Assembly (NCBI GenBank): GCA_016281085.1
Contig: JAEEHY010000002.1
Span: 1-35,742, forward strand
From: Lachnospiraceae bacterium
GTDB lineage: Bacteria; Bacillota; Clostridia; Lachnospirales; Lachnospiraceae
Reading direction: 5' to 3'
DNA length: 35,742 nt
In this document: positions 27,652 through 35,742 of the stretch, one piece after another
Layout: every line of letters starts with the position of its first letter
Position numbering within the stretch: the stretch's first letter is position 1
Program-made: the position numbers and the translations under genes
The notes under the pieces: model-generated
Seen by the model: the letters and a program-made list of their open reading frames with translations, nothing else
Database searches by the model: none
What the model was told of the DNA's origin: nothing

Positions 27652-28821
27652 TTAATCGTCGTTGCGGTAAATATAATCAACCATCTGAAGATTTTCAAAT
27701 GAAATATCAAATCCTATTCTCTGTGCGGTAGTAAAGTTTACTCCTATCTGCGGCGTTGCTTCACAGACCATGTCCAACTCATCAAACGGAACTCCCTCTT
27801 CGTTGTATCTGCGGATCTGTTTTATCATATGGTTTGCAGATTCTTCACAGTCTGTAAGTGTTATTCCAAACAATGCTCCACACTGTACGGGGAGTAACTC
27901 ATCCTGCGCGATAGTCTTTATACCTGAAGGTATGACATAATCGTCAAGTAATTCCTGCATTTTTTCTTCATAATCAATCGATGCGACCGTTATCAGCAGA
28001 CAATCCACCCCATTGTTGACGAGCCTTCGATATGCCTGCTTTAATTCACTGTAATACCTGTCATAATCATCATCGCTGACAGGTTCATCAACATGTTCAT
28101 ACAAAACTTCAAAACCGTATTCGGATGCTTTCTTCTCTACAACATCTATTGCCGAATAAATATATGCATCCTCCGAATCTTCATAAACAACGCCGAGCTT
28201 CTTAAAACCAAGAAATTTATATCCCGCATCAAGCTGTCTTACATAAGAAGTCTGATCGACCAGCGCAAATGAACGGTCATCAAACCGCTCGGTCTCACTC
28301 TTGACTATCTGCGATGCAATAGGATCCCCCGAGAACATGTTCATAAATTTATTCTTTTTCTCATGCTCCGCCAGATACACACCTGAAGCAGTACCCATTG
28401 ACAGAGTTATATCCACATCATCCCTGTTGGCTACCTTCTCATATTCCGATTCATCCATCTCATCAAGATCAAAGAATGCCTCTTTTACAAACTGATAACG
28501 TGCCCCTTTTACATTTGCATCGCATATGTCATTCCATAATTTTCGTGTATCGCCCGTTTCCAGAGTATTCTCAAAATTTATATTTTCATATTTGCTCCTG
28601 AATTCCGGAGCAATACTACCCTCTTCCACCAACTCAAGTGCCATATCAAGCAAAAGCTGTGTAAACGACCCATATTCCTCACTCTCCACGTACCCAAACC
28701 GTATACTGCCGCCGGCTTTGTTCTGGTTTGACACATCTGCAGCCTCTGCACTCGTAAAGAATGTTGTCATCATAAGGCATATACTGCATATTAAAGCAAT
28801 TATCTTCGTTCTTCTATTCAT
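27652..28821 (-). CDS. Secreted ABC-type substrate-binding protein (ABC_sub_bind-like), no adjacent cognate permease/ATPase
   Basis: Signal peptide MNRRTKIIALICSICLMMTTFFTSAEA; periplasmic-binding-protein-like two-lobe pattern (FLGFKKLGVVYEDSEDAYIYSAIDVVEKKASEYGFEVLYEHV, GVDCLLITVAS). Confidence 0.7.
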   Translation of the reverse strand: MNRRTKIIALICSICLMMTTFFTSAEAADVSNQNKAGGSIRFGYVESEEYGSFTQLLLDMALELVEEGSIAPEFRSKYENINFENTLETGDTRKLWNDICDANVKGARYQFVKEAFFDLDEMDESEYEKVANRDDVDITLSMGTASGVYLAEHEKKNKFMNMFSGDPIASQIVKSETERFDDRSFALVDQTSYVRQLDAGYKFLGFKKLGVVYEDSEDAYIYSAIDVVEKKASEYGFEVLYEHVDEPVSDDDYDRYYSELKQAYRRLVNNGVDCLLITVASIDYEEKMQELLDDYVIPSGIKTIAQDELLPVQCGALFGITLTDCEESANHMIKQIRRYNEEGVPFDELDMVCEATPQIGVNFTTAQRIGFDISFENLQMVDYIYRNDD

Positions 28822-28857
28822 GTTTACTGCTCCTACCTCATATAATCGTTCATATGC

Positions 28858-31089
28858 TCACCCTGCATTTTTATTTGCCGGACCATATTTTTTTGTAAAA
28901 TACAAAACTGAAAACCCATATACTACTGTACCTATCAGCAACGTGATCACTATAACACCTGTAGCTCTTGCAGCTCCCATGGAAAGACGTGATGTTATCG
29001 CAACAGGTCCGATCACCATTGCCAACTTGCCGAATACCATCTGAAGAAGAGTACTATGCTCGGTCTCTGTCCCATTGACATGATCCAATGCCGAATCAAT
29101 AGCAACCATTCCAAAGCAATCCCACAGACTTGTAAGTATTACTCCCAATACCGCCGCCCACATACTTGATGTTATAACAAACAGTCCGATACTTATGGTC
29201 TGCATCGTCATATACAATATCATAGATGCACGTATTTTCAGTCTCTTCATAACCCACTCCGATATCGGATCCGTCAGATAGGCTATCAACATGAAATTTA
29301 CCATCAACATTCCTGATACCATCGAATTCGATAAATTCATTTCATCTCCGAAGAGCGGAAATGTATATTCGACAAAAAGAGAGGCCATATAAAGAGGTAT
29401 CACGGCAAATATCATAAAAATCCGCACCTGTGGAAAACGAAGCTCTCTAAGAGCTATTGCAAAGCTGAGCTTATTCTCCTTTTCTTTCTGTGCCGGAAAG
29501 CCTGCAAAATAAATGAGAAACAGGCATAATACTCCAATCGCTGCTCCCGTCAGAAATACTGCTGTGTATGAGGTCACATCCGCAATAAGTCCACCGATAA
29601 CGACACCACAGCTTACGCCCAGATTGATCGCGGCCATATACTCAACAAGCAGCTTGTTGTGCATTTCCTTATCCTTCTGTGACGCTGCATACAGCCTTAT
29701 CGCATTTACAATGATTCCATCGCAAAAGCCGTAAATAAAACGCGCTATTATGAGAAAAATCAGATTTGGAGCAAATGCGCACATGATATATCCGAATATT
29801 CCCGCTATGATTCCACCCATAAGAGTTTTCTTCATTCCGATTCTTTCGATCATCGCACTACATCCGAACAGACCTATCAGCAATGATATCGAAAACATGG
29901 TATTAGGCATACCTCCGAGGAATGAGTATTGGTCGGAAATCTCCATGGCTATAAACATCTTGTTACTGTATATCGAAAAGAAACCGCTGTCCAACGAAAA
30001 GGCAATTCCCTGGGCAAATACAAACATACGGAAACCCGGCACATATAAATTTCCCTCATTTCGCCTGCCTTTATATTCCATATTTTTCGTTATGAAATTT
30101 ACCGATTCAGTACTCATGAATACCGTTATAAAGAGCAGGATTATAATATCTACCGCATTGTTTATACGTTTACTCTTTATATAATCCCGGTCATTTTCAC
30201 ATACTATATATTTCTTTTGGCCTGACTCACCCTTTATATCAATTGAATAACAGCTTTGATTGGCTGATGTCTGTTGAGTTTCATCCGAAATATATATAGC
30301 TGACAATTCAGGGATATCCCCGCAAAGCTTCTCAAGATATTCGTCCAGACCTGTTATTTCTTCGTATCTTACTCCTTTTTCCACAACCTTATTTATATCA
30401 TTCTCAATAGAACGGGATGTCATTGCAGAAATCCTGATCAGCGATATCAAAAACGAATCGTCTACCCTCTGCATCGAGATGGCTCCCAATGCTATCTGTG
30501 AAATAAGGAGGATCACTATACTCGTTACACGCATACGCTTAAAGCCGATACCCTGTGATGAGGCAACAGCACAGACTATTATAGCAGCCACGGCAATACC
30601 AAACAGAATATAAGTATCTATACGAATAATATATCTTATATATGCTGCAGTAGCAGCCTCTATCTCACTTTTATCTATCTTTAGAACTATCTCACCACCA
30701 TCAAAATCCACAAATGCGTATACACCATCATTCCTTATGGTGTATTCCTCATCAGGGGTCGTCCTGCGTACAGAATCGGTTATATCTCCCACTGCTTCTA
30801 TTCTGTCACCGTCACTATTGACAACTTCTACTCCACTTATATCTCCCGGCAGATCCAAAATATCGTTCATAAGCTCGCTCAATCCAAAGAACTTATCAAT
30901 AGGCTTGCCAAAGCTGAGTGCATAATTAAGCTTTCTCACCATACTTGCGGCATTAAGTACACCTCCATGTACAGCAGTATCAGCCTGAACCTTACGATAA
31001 GACATGGTAGTCAGAGCCGTAGTAAACGCAGTCATTACTATTCCCAATATTAGTATCGAAAGTACTACTCTATCCTTTTTGATCTTCAT
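28858..31089 (-). CDS. MFS transporter with an N-terminal membrane sensor-like region
   Basis: C-terminal about 400 aa is MFS-like (IERIGMKKTLMGGIIAGIFGYIMCAFAPNLIFLIIARFIYGFCDG); N-terminal about 330 aa has TM segments flanking two extracytoplasmic regions. Confidence 0.8.
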   Translation of the reverse strand: MKIKKDRVVLSILILGIVMTAFTTALTTMSYRKVQADTAVHGGVLNAASMVRKLNYALSFGKPIDKFFGLSELMNDILDLPGDISGVEVVNSDGDRIEAVGDITDSVRRTTPDEEYTIRNDGVYAFVDFDGGEIVLKIDKSEIEAATAAYIRYIIRIDTYILFGIAVAAIIVCAVASSQGIGFKRMRVTSIVILLISQIALGAISMQRVDDSFLISLIRISAMTSRSIENDINKVVEKGVRYEEITGLDEYLEKLCGDIPELSAIYISDETQQTSANQSCYSIDIKGESGQKKYIVCENDRDYIKSKRINNAVDIIILLFITVFMSTESVNFITKNMEYKGRRNEGNLYVPGFRMFVFAQGIAFSLDSGFFSIYSNKMFIAMEISDQYSFLGGMPNTMFSISLLIGLFGCSAMIERIGMKKTLMGGIIAGIFGYIMCAFAPNLIFLIIARFIYGFCDGIIVNAIRLYAASQKDKEMHNKLLVEYMAAINLGVSCGVVIGGLIADVTSYTAVFLTGAAIGVLCLFLIYFAGFPAQKEKENKLSFAIALRELRFPQVRIFMIFAVIPLYMASLFVEYTFPLFGDEMNLSNSMVSGMLMVNFMLIAYLTDPISEWVMKRLKIRASMILYMTMQTISIGLFVITSSMWAAVLGVILTSLWDCFGMVAIDSALDHVNGTETEHSTLLQMVFGKLAMVIGPVAITSRLSMGAARATGVIVITLLIGTVVYGFSVLYFTKKYGPANKNAG

Positions 31090-31123
31090 GTATTTATCCC
31101 TTCCGGCAAAATAATCTTTGTCA

Positions 31124-31132
31124 ATTATACCA
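31124..31132 (-). promoter_or_regulatory. Extended -10 promoter TGGTATAAT upstream of the MFS/NRPS operon
   Basis: Perfect TGnTATAAT on the minus strand, about 35 nt before ATG 31089, with GGAAGGG RBS; directly after a terminator-like hairpin. Confidence 0.6.
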
Positions 31133-31148
31133 TACTTTGTAACAATAA

Positions 31149-31178
31149 TAAAGAGTTCGACTCATGTCAAACTCTTTA
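31149..31178 (-). terminator. Terminator or attenuator hairpin at the end of the upstream phosphatase gene
   Basis: TAAAGAGTTcGACtcatGTCaAACTCTTTA, followed on the minus strand by TTATTGTTA. Confidence 0.6.
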
Positions 31179-33297
31179 TTCTCAATGCCAGCATCGTCAG
31201 ATCGTCAAATTGTGGGGCATTTTTGACAAATGCATCTACATTTTTTCTCACCTTGCTCAGCAGTTCCTCCGGATTTTCCCTGTAATTCCTCCTAAGCACT
31301 CTCTCAAGTCTTTCCGTTGTATACAATTCCTCTCTGCTGTTTGTCGCCTCGGGAACACCGTCTGTATACAGGAATATCATATCATTTTGCTTGAGCTGTA
31401 TTTCATTCTCAGGATAAACAGTATTATCCATGGCGGCAAGCGGCAGCTTTTTCTTTGACGGCATGATCATCTCCACGCTTCCGTCCTCATGCATAATGTA
31501 CGGATTCTCATGTCCTGCATCGGCATATCTGAGCCTGCCGAGCTCAAGGTCCACAATACCCAGCCAGGCAGTGACAAACATTTCCTGGCTGTTACCCTCG
31601 TACAATCTTTCATTTGCCATCCTGAGCACATCTCCTGCGCCAACACCTGTCATGGCGATATTTTTGATAAGGGTTTTTGCAACCACCATAAACAACGCAG
31701 CAGGAACTCCCTTTCCCGAAACATCAGCCATCACTATTGCAAGATTATTGTCATCAACAAAAAAGAAATCATAGAAATCTCCACCGACCTCCTTGGCAGG
31801 AGTCATCCTTGCATAGATATCAATCTCCTCACGGTCCGGAAACGGCGGGAAAACACTTGGAAGCATGGCTGCCTGAATTCGTGCCGCAACGGAAAGTTCG
31901 GCTCCTATCCTCTCCTTCTCTGCCGTGATCCTGGTTATATCATCAATATAACTCTTCATGCGTTCAGTCATCGATCCAAATGACTCGGCAAGCGTCTGAA
32001 CCTCATCTCCCGTATCCATTTCCCATGAAAAGTCAAGATTGTCTCCCTCGATCTTCCTTACACTTCTCGTAAGCTTCGTTATAGGCTCCGTCAGCACATG
32101 AGACAGTCTCACCGATGCAAAATAAGATATTATTGCAATCAGAAGGAAAAGGGTACAGAGTATTGCCAATGAAGCAAAAACGGAGGTATGCACGAATTCC
32201 CTCTGATGCTCACTGCTTCTGTCAAGCGCACCCAAAAGATCTTCCGTAGGCTCCATAACCTCGTTTGCAGGAAGTACCGCAAGATAGGTCCAGCCTACAG
32301 TCTCCATCGGAGAATAACCGACGAAATAATCACCGTCATCAAGTGTGATCCTCACCACATCGGTTTTACCTTCAAGTGCAGCTCCGACTATCCCGGCGAG
32401 CTGAACATTACCGCTTTTTCTAAGATCATGTTCCGGATCTAAGCTGACCTTCAGTTCACCATCCTCGCTGCCGGAGAACAAAACCTGTCCCTCACCATTG
32501 ATTATACAGGCGTAACCGCCTCTTCCTATCTCATAACGGTCTACCTTTGATCTCACGGAATCAAGTTTTAATCCCGCACCGGCAACTCCCTTAAACACTC
32601 CGTTGATATATACGGGAGAAGCACAGGAGATAGCAGGTTCACCGCTGTCAGCATCTTCTATGATGTCGGTAAACACAGTTTTGCCACTTTCGACCGCAAG
32701 CTTGTACCACGGCCTTTCCCTGCCCTCAAAACAGAGTGATCCGTCATCCTCTTCAAGATTATATTCGGATACTTTTTCCGTACAAAGGAATATTCCGGAT
32801 TCCGTCTGGAAAAAAATAGCCGACATCGAAGCGTCTGATTTGAAAAAAGCCTTCATCACGCCCTGCATATTGGCAATAAGAGCAAGCTCCTGCTGTATCT
32901 TCTCGGAAGCCGGATCAACACCATCCCCGTATGCCGCATATGTGACCACTTTCCCCATATCACGTTCGTAGTACGTTTCAAGAACTGCATCTCCGTATCT
33001 GTCAGGCGATAAATATATGTCGGCCGCATTATCGGTTATTGTATTAACAGCCCTGAAGAAATCCGCGAAATCCTCATCGGCTTCATACGCACGGCTCGTA
33101 GCAGACTCAAGCAGAAATTCCATCGCCTGTGTGCTCATGGATTCCTCCGATATGGCTTCGATCTTTTCGCCTGTCTGTTTATTGCCGTCATTGATACGTC
33201 TCTGGACGATGATGGTCTGGAACAGTATCAGCAAACATACAATTACCAGTATTCCGTCCGAAACAAACAAAATTGTACGCAGTATCTTCTTTCTCAA
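31162..33297 (-). CDS. dCache-HAMP-SpoIIE/PP2C serine phosphatase
   Basis: dCache-like extracellular region ([49 protein letters not shown]), HAMP, [64 protein letters not shown]. Confidence 0.92.
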   Translation of the reverse strand: [711 protein letters not shown]

Positions 33298-33324
33298 CTT
33301 ATACAGCTCCTCTTACACTCTAAT

Positions 33325-34101
33325 TCATTGTGCCATATATTTATCATAGAGATCGGGACGTCTCTCTCTTGTCCGCTCAAGTGCTTTTTCATGTCTCCAC
33401 TTTTCCACATTTGCATGATGACCCGAAAGCAGTACTTCAGGGACCTTTTTATCATGCCATATTTCAGGCCGTGAATACTGAGGATATTCAAGAAGTCCAT
33501 CCTGAAATGACTCGAATTCAGCCGATACCTCATTGTTCAGAACTCCGGGAACCAGCCTTGATATAGCATCAACCAGGATCATGGCCGGGAGCTCTCCTCC
33601 CGTAAGGACATAATCACCTATTGAAATATTGTCTGTGACTATTTCCTCAAGGACCCTTTCATCAATACCCTCATAATGTCCGCATAACAGGATAAGATCA
33701 TCCTCCCCGGAAAGCTCCTGTGCCTTTTTCTGGGTAAACACCTCCCCCTGGGGTGTAAGATACACTACACGGGATTTGCTGTTGCCGTTACCTTCATTTA
33801 CATCCCTGTCATTATTTCTGTCCACGGCATCGGTACAGGATCCCATCCCGTTCCTATTTAACTTGATCTTCTTCTCAACAGCTTCATAACACAGATATAC
33901 CGGCTCTGCCTGCATCAGCATACCGGCTCCGCCCCCATAGATATAATCGTCCACCTTATTATGCTTATTGAATGCATAATCACGTATATTAACTGCTTCG
34001 ATACTTATGAGACCCTTATCCATCGCACGTCCGATAATACTCGTATTAAGTCCATGCATTACCATTTCCGGAAAGAGCGTCATTATATGAAAATTCATCA
34101 A
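33325..34101 (-). CDS. trmD: tRNA (guanine-N1-)-methyltransferase TrmD, with a low-complexity insertion
   Basis: [61 protein letters not shown]. Confidence 0.93.
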   Translation of the reverse strand: MMNFHIMTLFPEMVMHGLNTSIIGRAMDKGLISIEAVNIRDYAFNKHNKVDDYIYGGGAGMLMQAEPVYLCYEAVEKKIKLNRNGMGSCTDAVDRNNDRDVNEGNGNSKSRVVYLTPQGEVFTQKKAQELSGEDDLILLCGHYEGIDERVLEEIVTDNISIGDYVLTGGELPAMILVDAISRLVPGVLNNEVSAEFESFQDGLLEYPQYSRPEIWHDKKVPEVLLSGHHANVEKWRHEKALERTRERRPDLYDKYMAQ

Positions 34102-34108
34102 CCATCTC

Positions 34109-34417
34109 CTATAATATGTTATCTATGCTGGTCTGCAGTGCTACGACCGCATCCTTAAGCTTTTCTTCGTTTTTATCTGTATTTCTGCCTTTACCGATAT
34201 CCTTATCTATATCTATTATAAGCTTCTTGACAAGCTTAACTGTATCACTTATCTGTACTTTTTCTATCAAAGTGATCGGAGAGCGCTCGCTGACCACACC
34301 CTGTTCCGCTCTCTTAACAAGCTTTCCTGCGGTCTCCAGCAAAAGCTTAAGCTCATCACTTATATTTTCGTTTACCTTTCCGGATGCATCATTATACTGT
34401 TTCTTAAATATTATCAT
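34109..34417 (-). CDS. Hypothetical 102-aa predicted helical protein
   Basis: ORF 7 bp upstream of trmD on the same strand; charged/Leu-rich composition; no recognised domain. Confidence 0.55.
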   Translation of the reverse strand: MIIFKKQYNDASGKVNENISDELKLLLETAGKLVKRAEQGVVSERSPITLIEKVQISDTVKLVKKLIIDIDKDIGKGRNTDKNEEKLKDAVVALQTSIDNIL

Positions 34418-34466
34418 GTATTTTACCTGATTTATAAAGAATTTATTACTTGAAACAAATACTTAT

Positions 34467-34488
34467 AGCCGGAGATCCCCCCGGCTAT
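34467..34488 (-). terminator. Possible terminator after the amino-acid ABC ATPase gene
   Basis: Perfect stem TAGCCGG/CCGGCTA; weak T tract on either side. Confidence 0.4.
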
Positions 34489-34567
34489 TTTATATATGGT
34501 AATGAATACTGCTCTTTATCAATTACCGTATCTTTTCTATAGGCTTATCCAAAGCATATACGCAAGC

Positions 34568-35662
34568 TCACATTTGAATATAGATCTCATAACCGGTATC
34601 ATTGGATTCTTTGCTTAAGATCACATTAGTGTAATGATCAAGAAGTTTCAGGCTGATAGGATCTGTATACGGCCACTCCAACGGATCGGATTTAGCCTGA
34701 GGCACCGATAAAAGAATGGTATGCGCCGTTGAACTCTCAGAGCACATAAGCCGCACACCTATAGTGTCGATGTCGTTCTTCTTGTTGTACATTATCGGAT
34801 ACAAAAACTCATCACAGATTGAAGAAATAACCTCATACTGGGTTTGTGTATACTTAAACTTACTCAAAAACTTTTTCATCTGCGAATTAAGGGTCAAAAT
34901 ATCCATATTCTCTTTATCAAGCAGCGCTTCAAACATCCTTGAATGATACAGGAACCGTCTTGTAAGGAGCTTCTTCGGATTGTCCAGTACCGCAGCCGGT
35001 GTACCCTGTTCATATATACCGTTTTCGGCCATGAAGATGACCCTGGATGCTGATTTCCTTGCAAATGACATATCATGTGTGACGATCACACAGGTCATTC
35101 CTTCTTCGCACAGAGAGCTGATTACGTTCTCAACCTCCTCCACCATGGTCGGATCCAGAGCACTGGTGGGCTCGTCAAACAATATGACATCAGGATGCAT
35201 GGCCAGGGTTCTCGCAATGGCGATGCGCTGCTTCTGTCCGCCTGAGAGTTCCGATGGCATGGCATTTTCCCTTCCGGACATTGCCACTCTTTCAAGCAGC
35301 TTCTTCGCTTCGCTTATTGCTTCAGCCTTGGAACGCTTAAGTACCATCATCGGAGCAAGGACGATGTTCTCGAGTACGTTAAGATGCGAAAAAAGGTTGA
35401 AATGCTGATAAACCATACCCATATGACATCTGATGGAATCGATATCATCATTATCGGGAGACACACGCTGTCCGCTGAAGTATACTTCCCCAGACGTGGG
35501 TTTGGCCAGACCGTTCATGCATCTTAACAATGTACTTTTTCCGCACCCCGAGTTACCTATCAAAAATACCGATTCGCCTTTTTCTATATCAAGGTTCACA
35601 TCTTTGAATATTATTCCGCTGCCGTAATCCATAGACAGATCTTTGACACTTATCACACTCAT
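34568..35662 (-). CDS. Polar amino-acid ABC transporter ATP-binding protein (GlnQ-like) with C-terminal extension of about 110 aa
   Basis: Walker A GNSGCGKST, LSGGQKQRIAIARTLAMHPDVILFDEPTSALDP; extension beyond the usual ~240-aa GlnQ length. Confidence 0.9.
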   Translation of the reverse strand: MSVISVKDLSMDYGSGIIFKDVNLDIEKGESVFLIGNSGCGKSTLLRCMNGLAKPTSGEVYFSGQRVSPDNDDIDSIRCHMGMVYQHFNLFSHLNVLENIVLAPMMVLKRSKAEAISEAKKLLERVAMSGRENAMPSELSGGQKQRIAIARTLAMHPDVILFDEPTSALDPTMVEEVENVISSLCEEGMTCVIVTHDMSFARKSASRVIFMAENGIYEQGTPAAVLDNPKKLLTRRFLYHSRMFEALLDKENMDILTLNSQMKKFLSKFKYTQTQYEVISSICDEFLYPIMYNKKNDIDTIGVRLMCSESSTAHTILLSVPQAKSDPLEWPYTDPISLKLLDHYTNVILSKESNDTGYEIYIQM

Positions 35663-35742
35663 CCTTCCACCACTATATGCTTTCTGCTTCCCATAAGGTC
35701 AATAAGTTTCTTGCCCGCAAATCCTATCAGGAAATAAATCAA
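35659..35742 (-). CDS. C-terminal end of a gene upstream of the ABC ATPase, probably an amino-acid ABC permease (truncated by window edge)
   Basis: Minus-strand frame LIYFLIGFAGKKLIDLMGSRKHIVVEG*, with ATGA overlap to the ATPase start. Confidence 0.5.
   Translation of the reverse strand: MIYFLIGFAGKKLIDLMGSRKHIVVEG

Noticed and set aside
28526-29044. 172-aa plus-strand ORF spanning the MFS/SBP junction
   Set aside because: Overlaps two well-supported minus-strand genes; no coding support

Overview
All supportable coding regions in this window read on the minus strand, so transcription runs from high to low coordinates. Codon use, the YesM/YesN style and the EVNGG leaders suggest a Lachnospiraceae/Butyrivibrio-like Firmicute; this is inference. 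In transcription order the window contains: (i) the tail of an amino-acid ABC permease and its ATPase, which carries an unusual C-terminal extension; (ii) a 102-aa orphan, a trmD homologue and a Cache-HAMP-SpoIIE/PP2C phosphatase; (iii) a compact cluster of about 21 kb (31089 down to 10099) that appears to begin at its own extended -10 promoter. The cluster encodes a sensor-MFS fusion, an orphan ABC substrate-binding protein, a 3446-aa NRPS (A-PCP-C-A-PCP-E-C-A-PCP-TE), a second SpoIIE-type phosphatase, a truncated NHLM-type HlyD protein, a C39-peptidase ABC exporter, a second NHLM-type ABC exporter and two double-glycine-leader peptides. The first of those peptides has a Cys4 zinc-ribbon-like core. 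A predicted sigma-A promoter sits directly upstream of the peptides and a strong terminator follows them. (iv) Beyond that is a YesM kinase/YesN regulator pair, an LplB/LplC-type sugar ABC system, a small conserved-looking protein and a second YesM kinase. Two copies of a structured repeat of about 235 bp share terminal inverted repeats (GTAACTATTCAGA) and a similar internal hairpin layout despite very different primary sequence. The best candidates for an undescribed system are the NRPS + GG-peptide/NHLM exporter + SpoIIE phosphatase operon and the structured repeat family.
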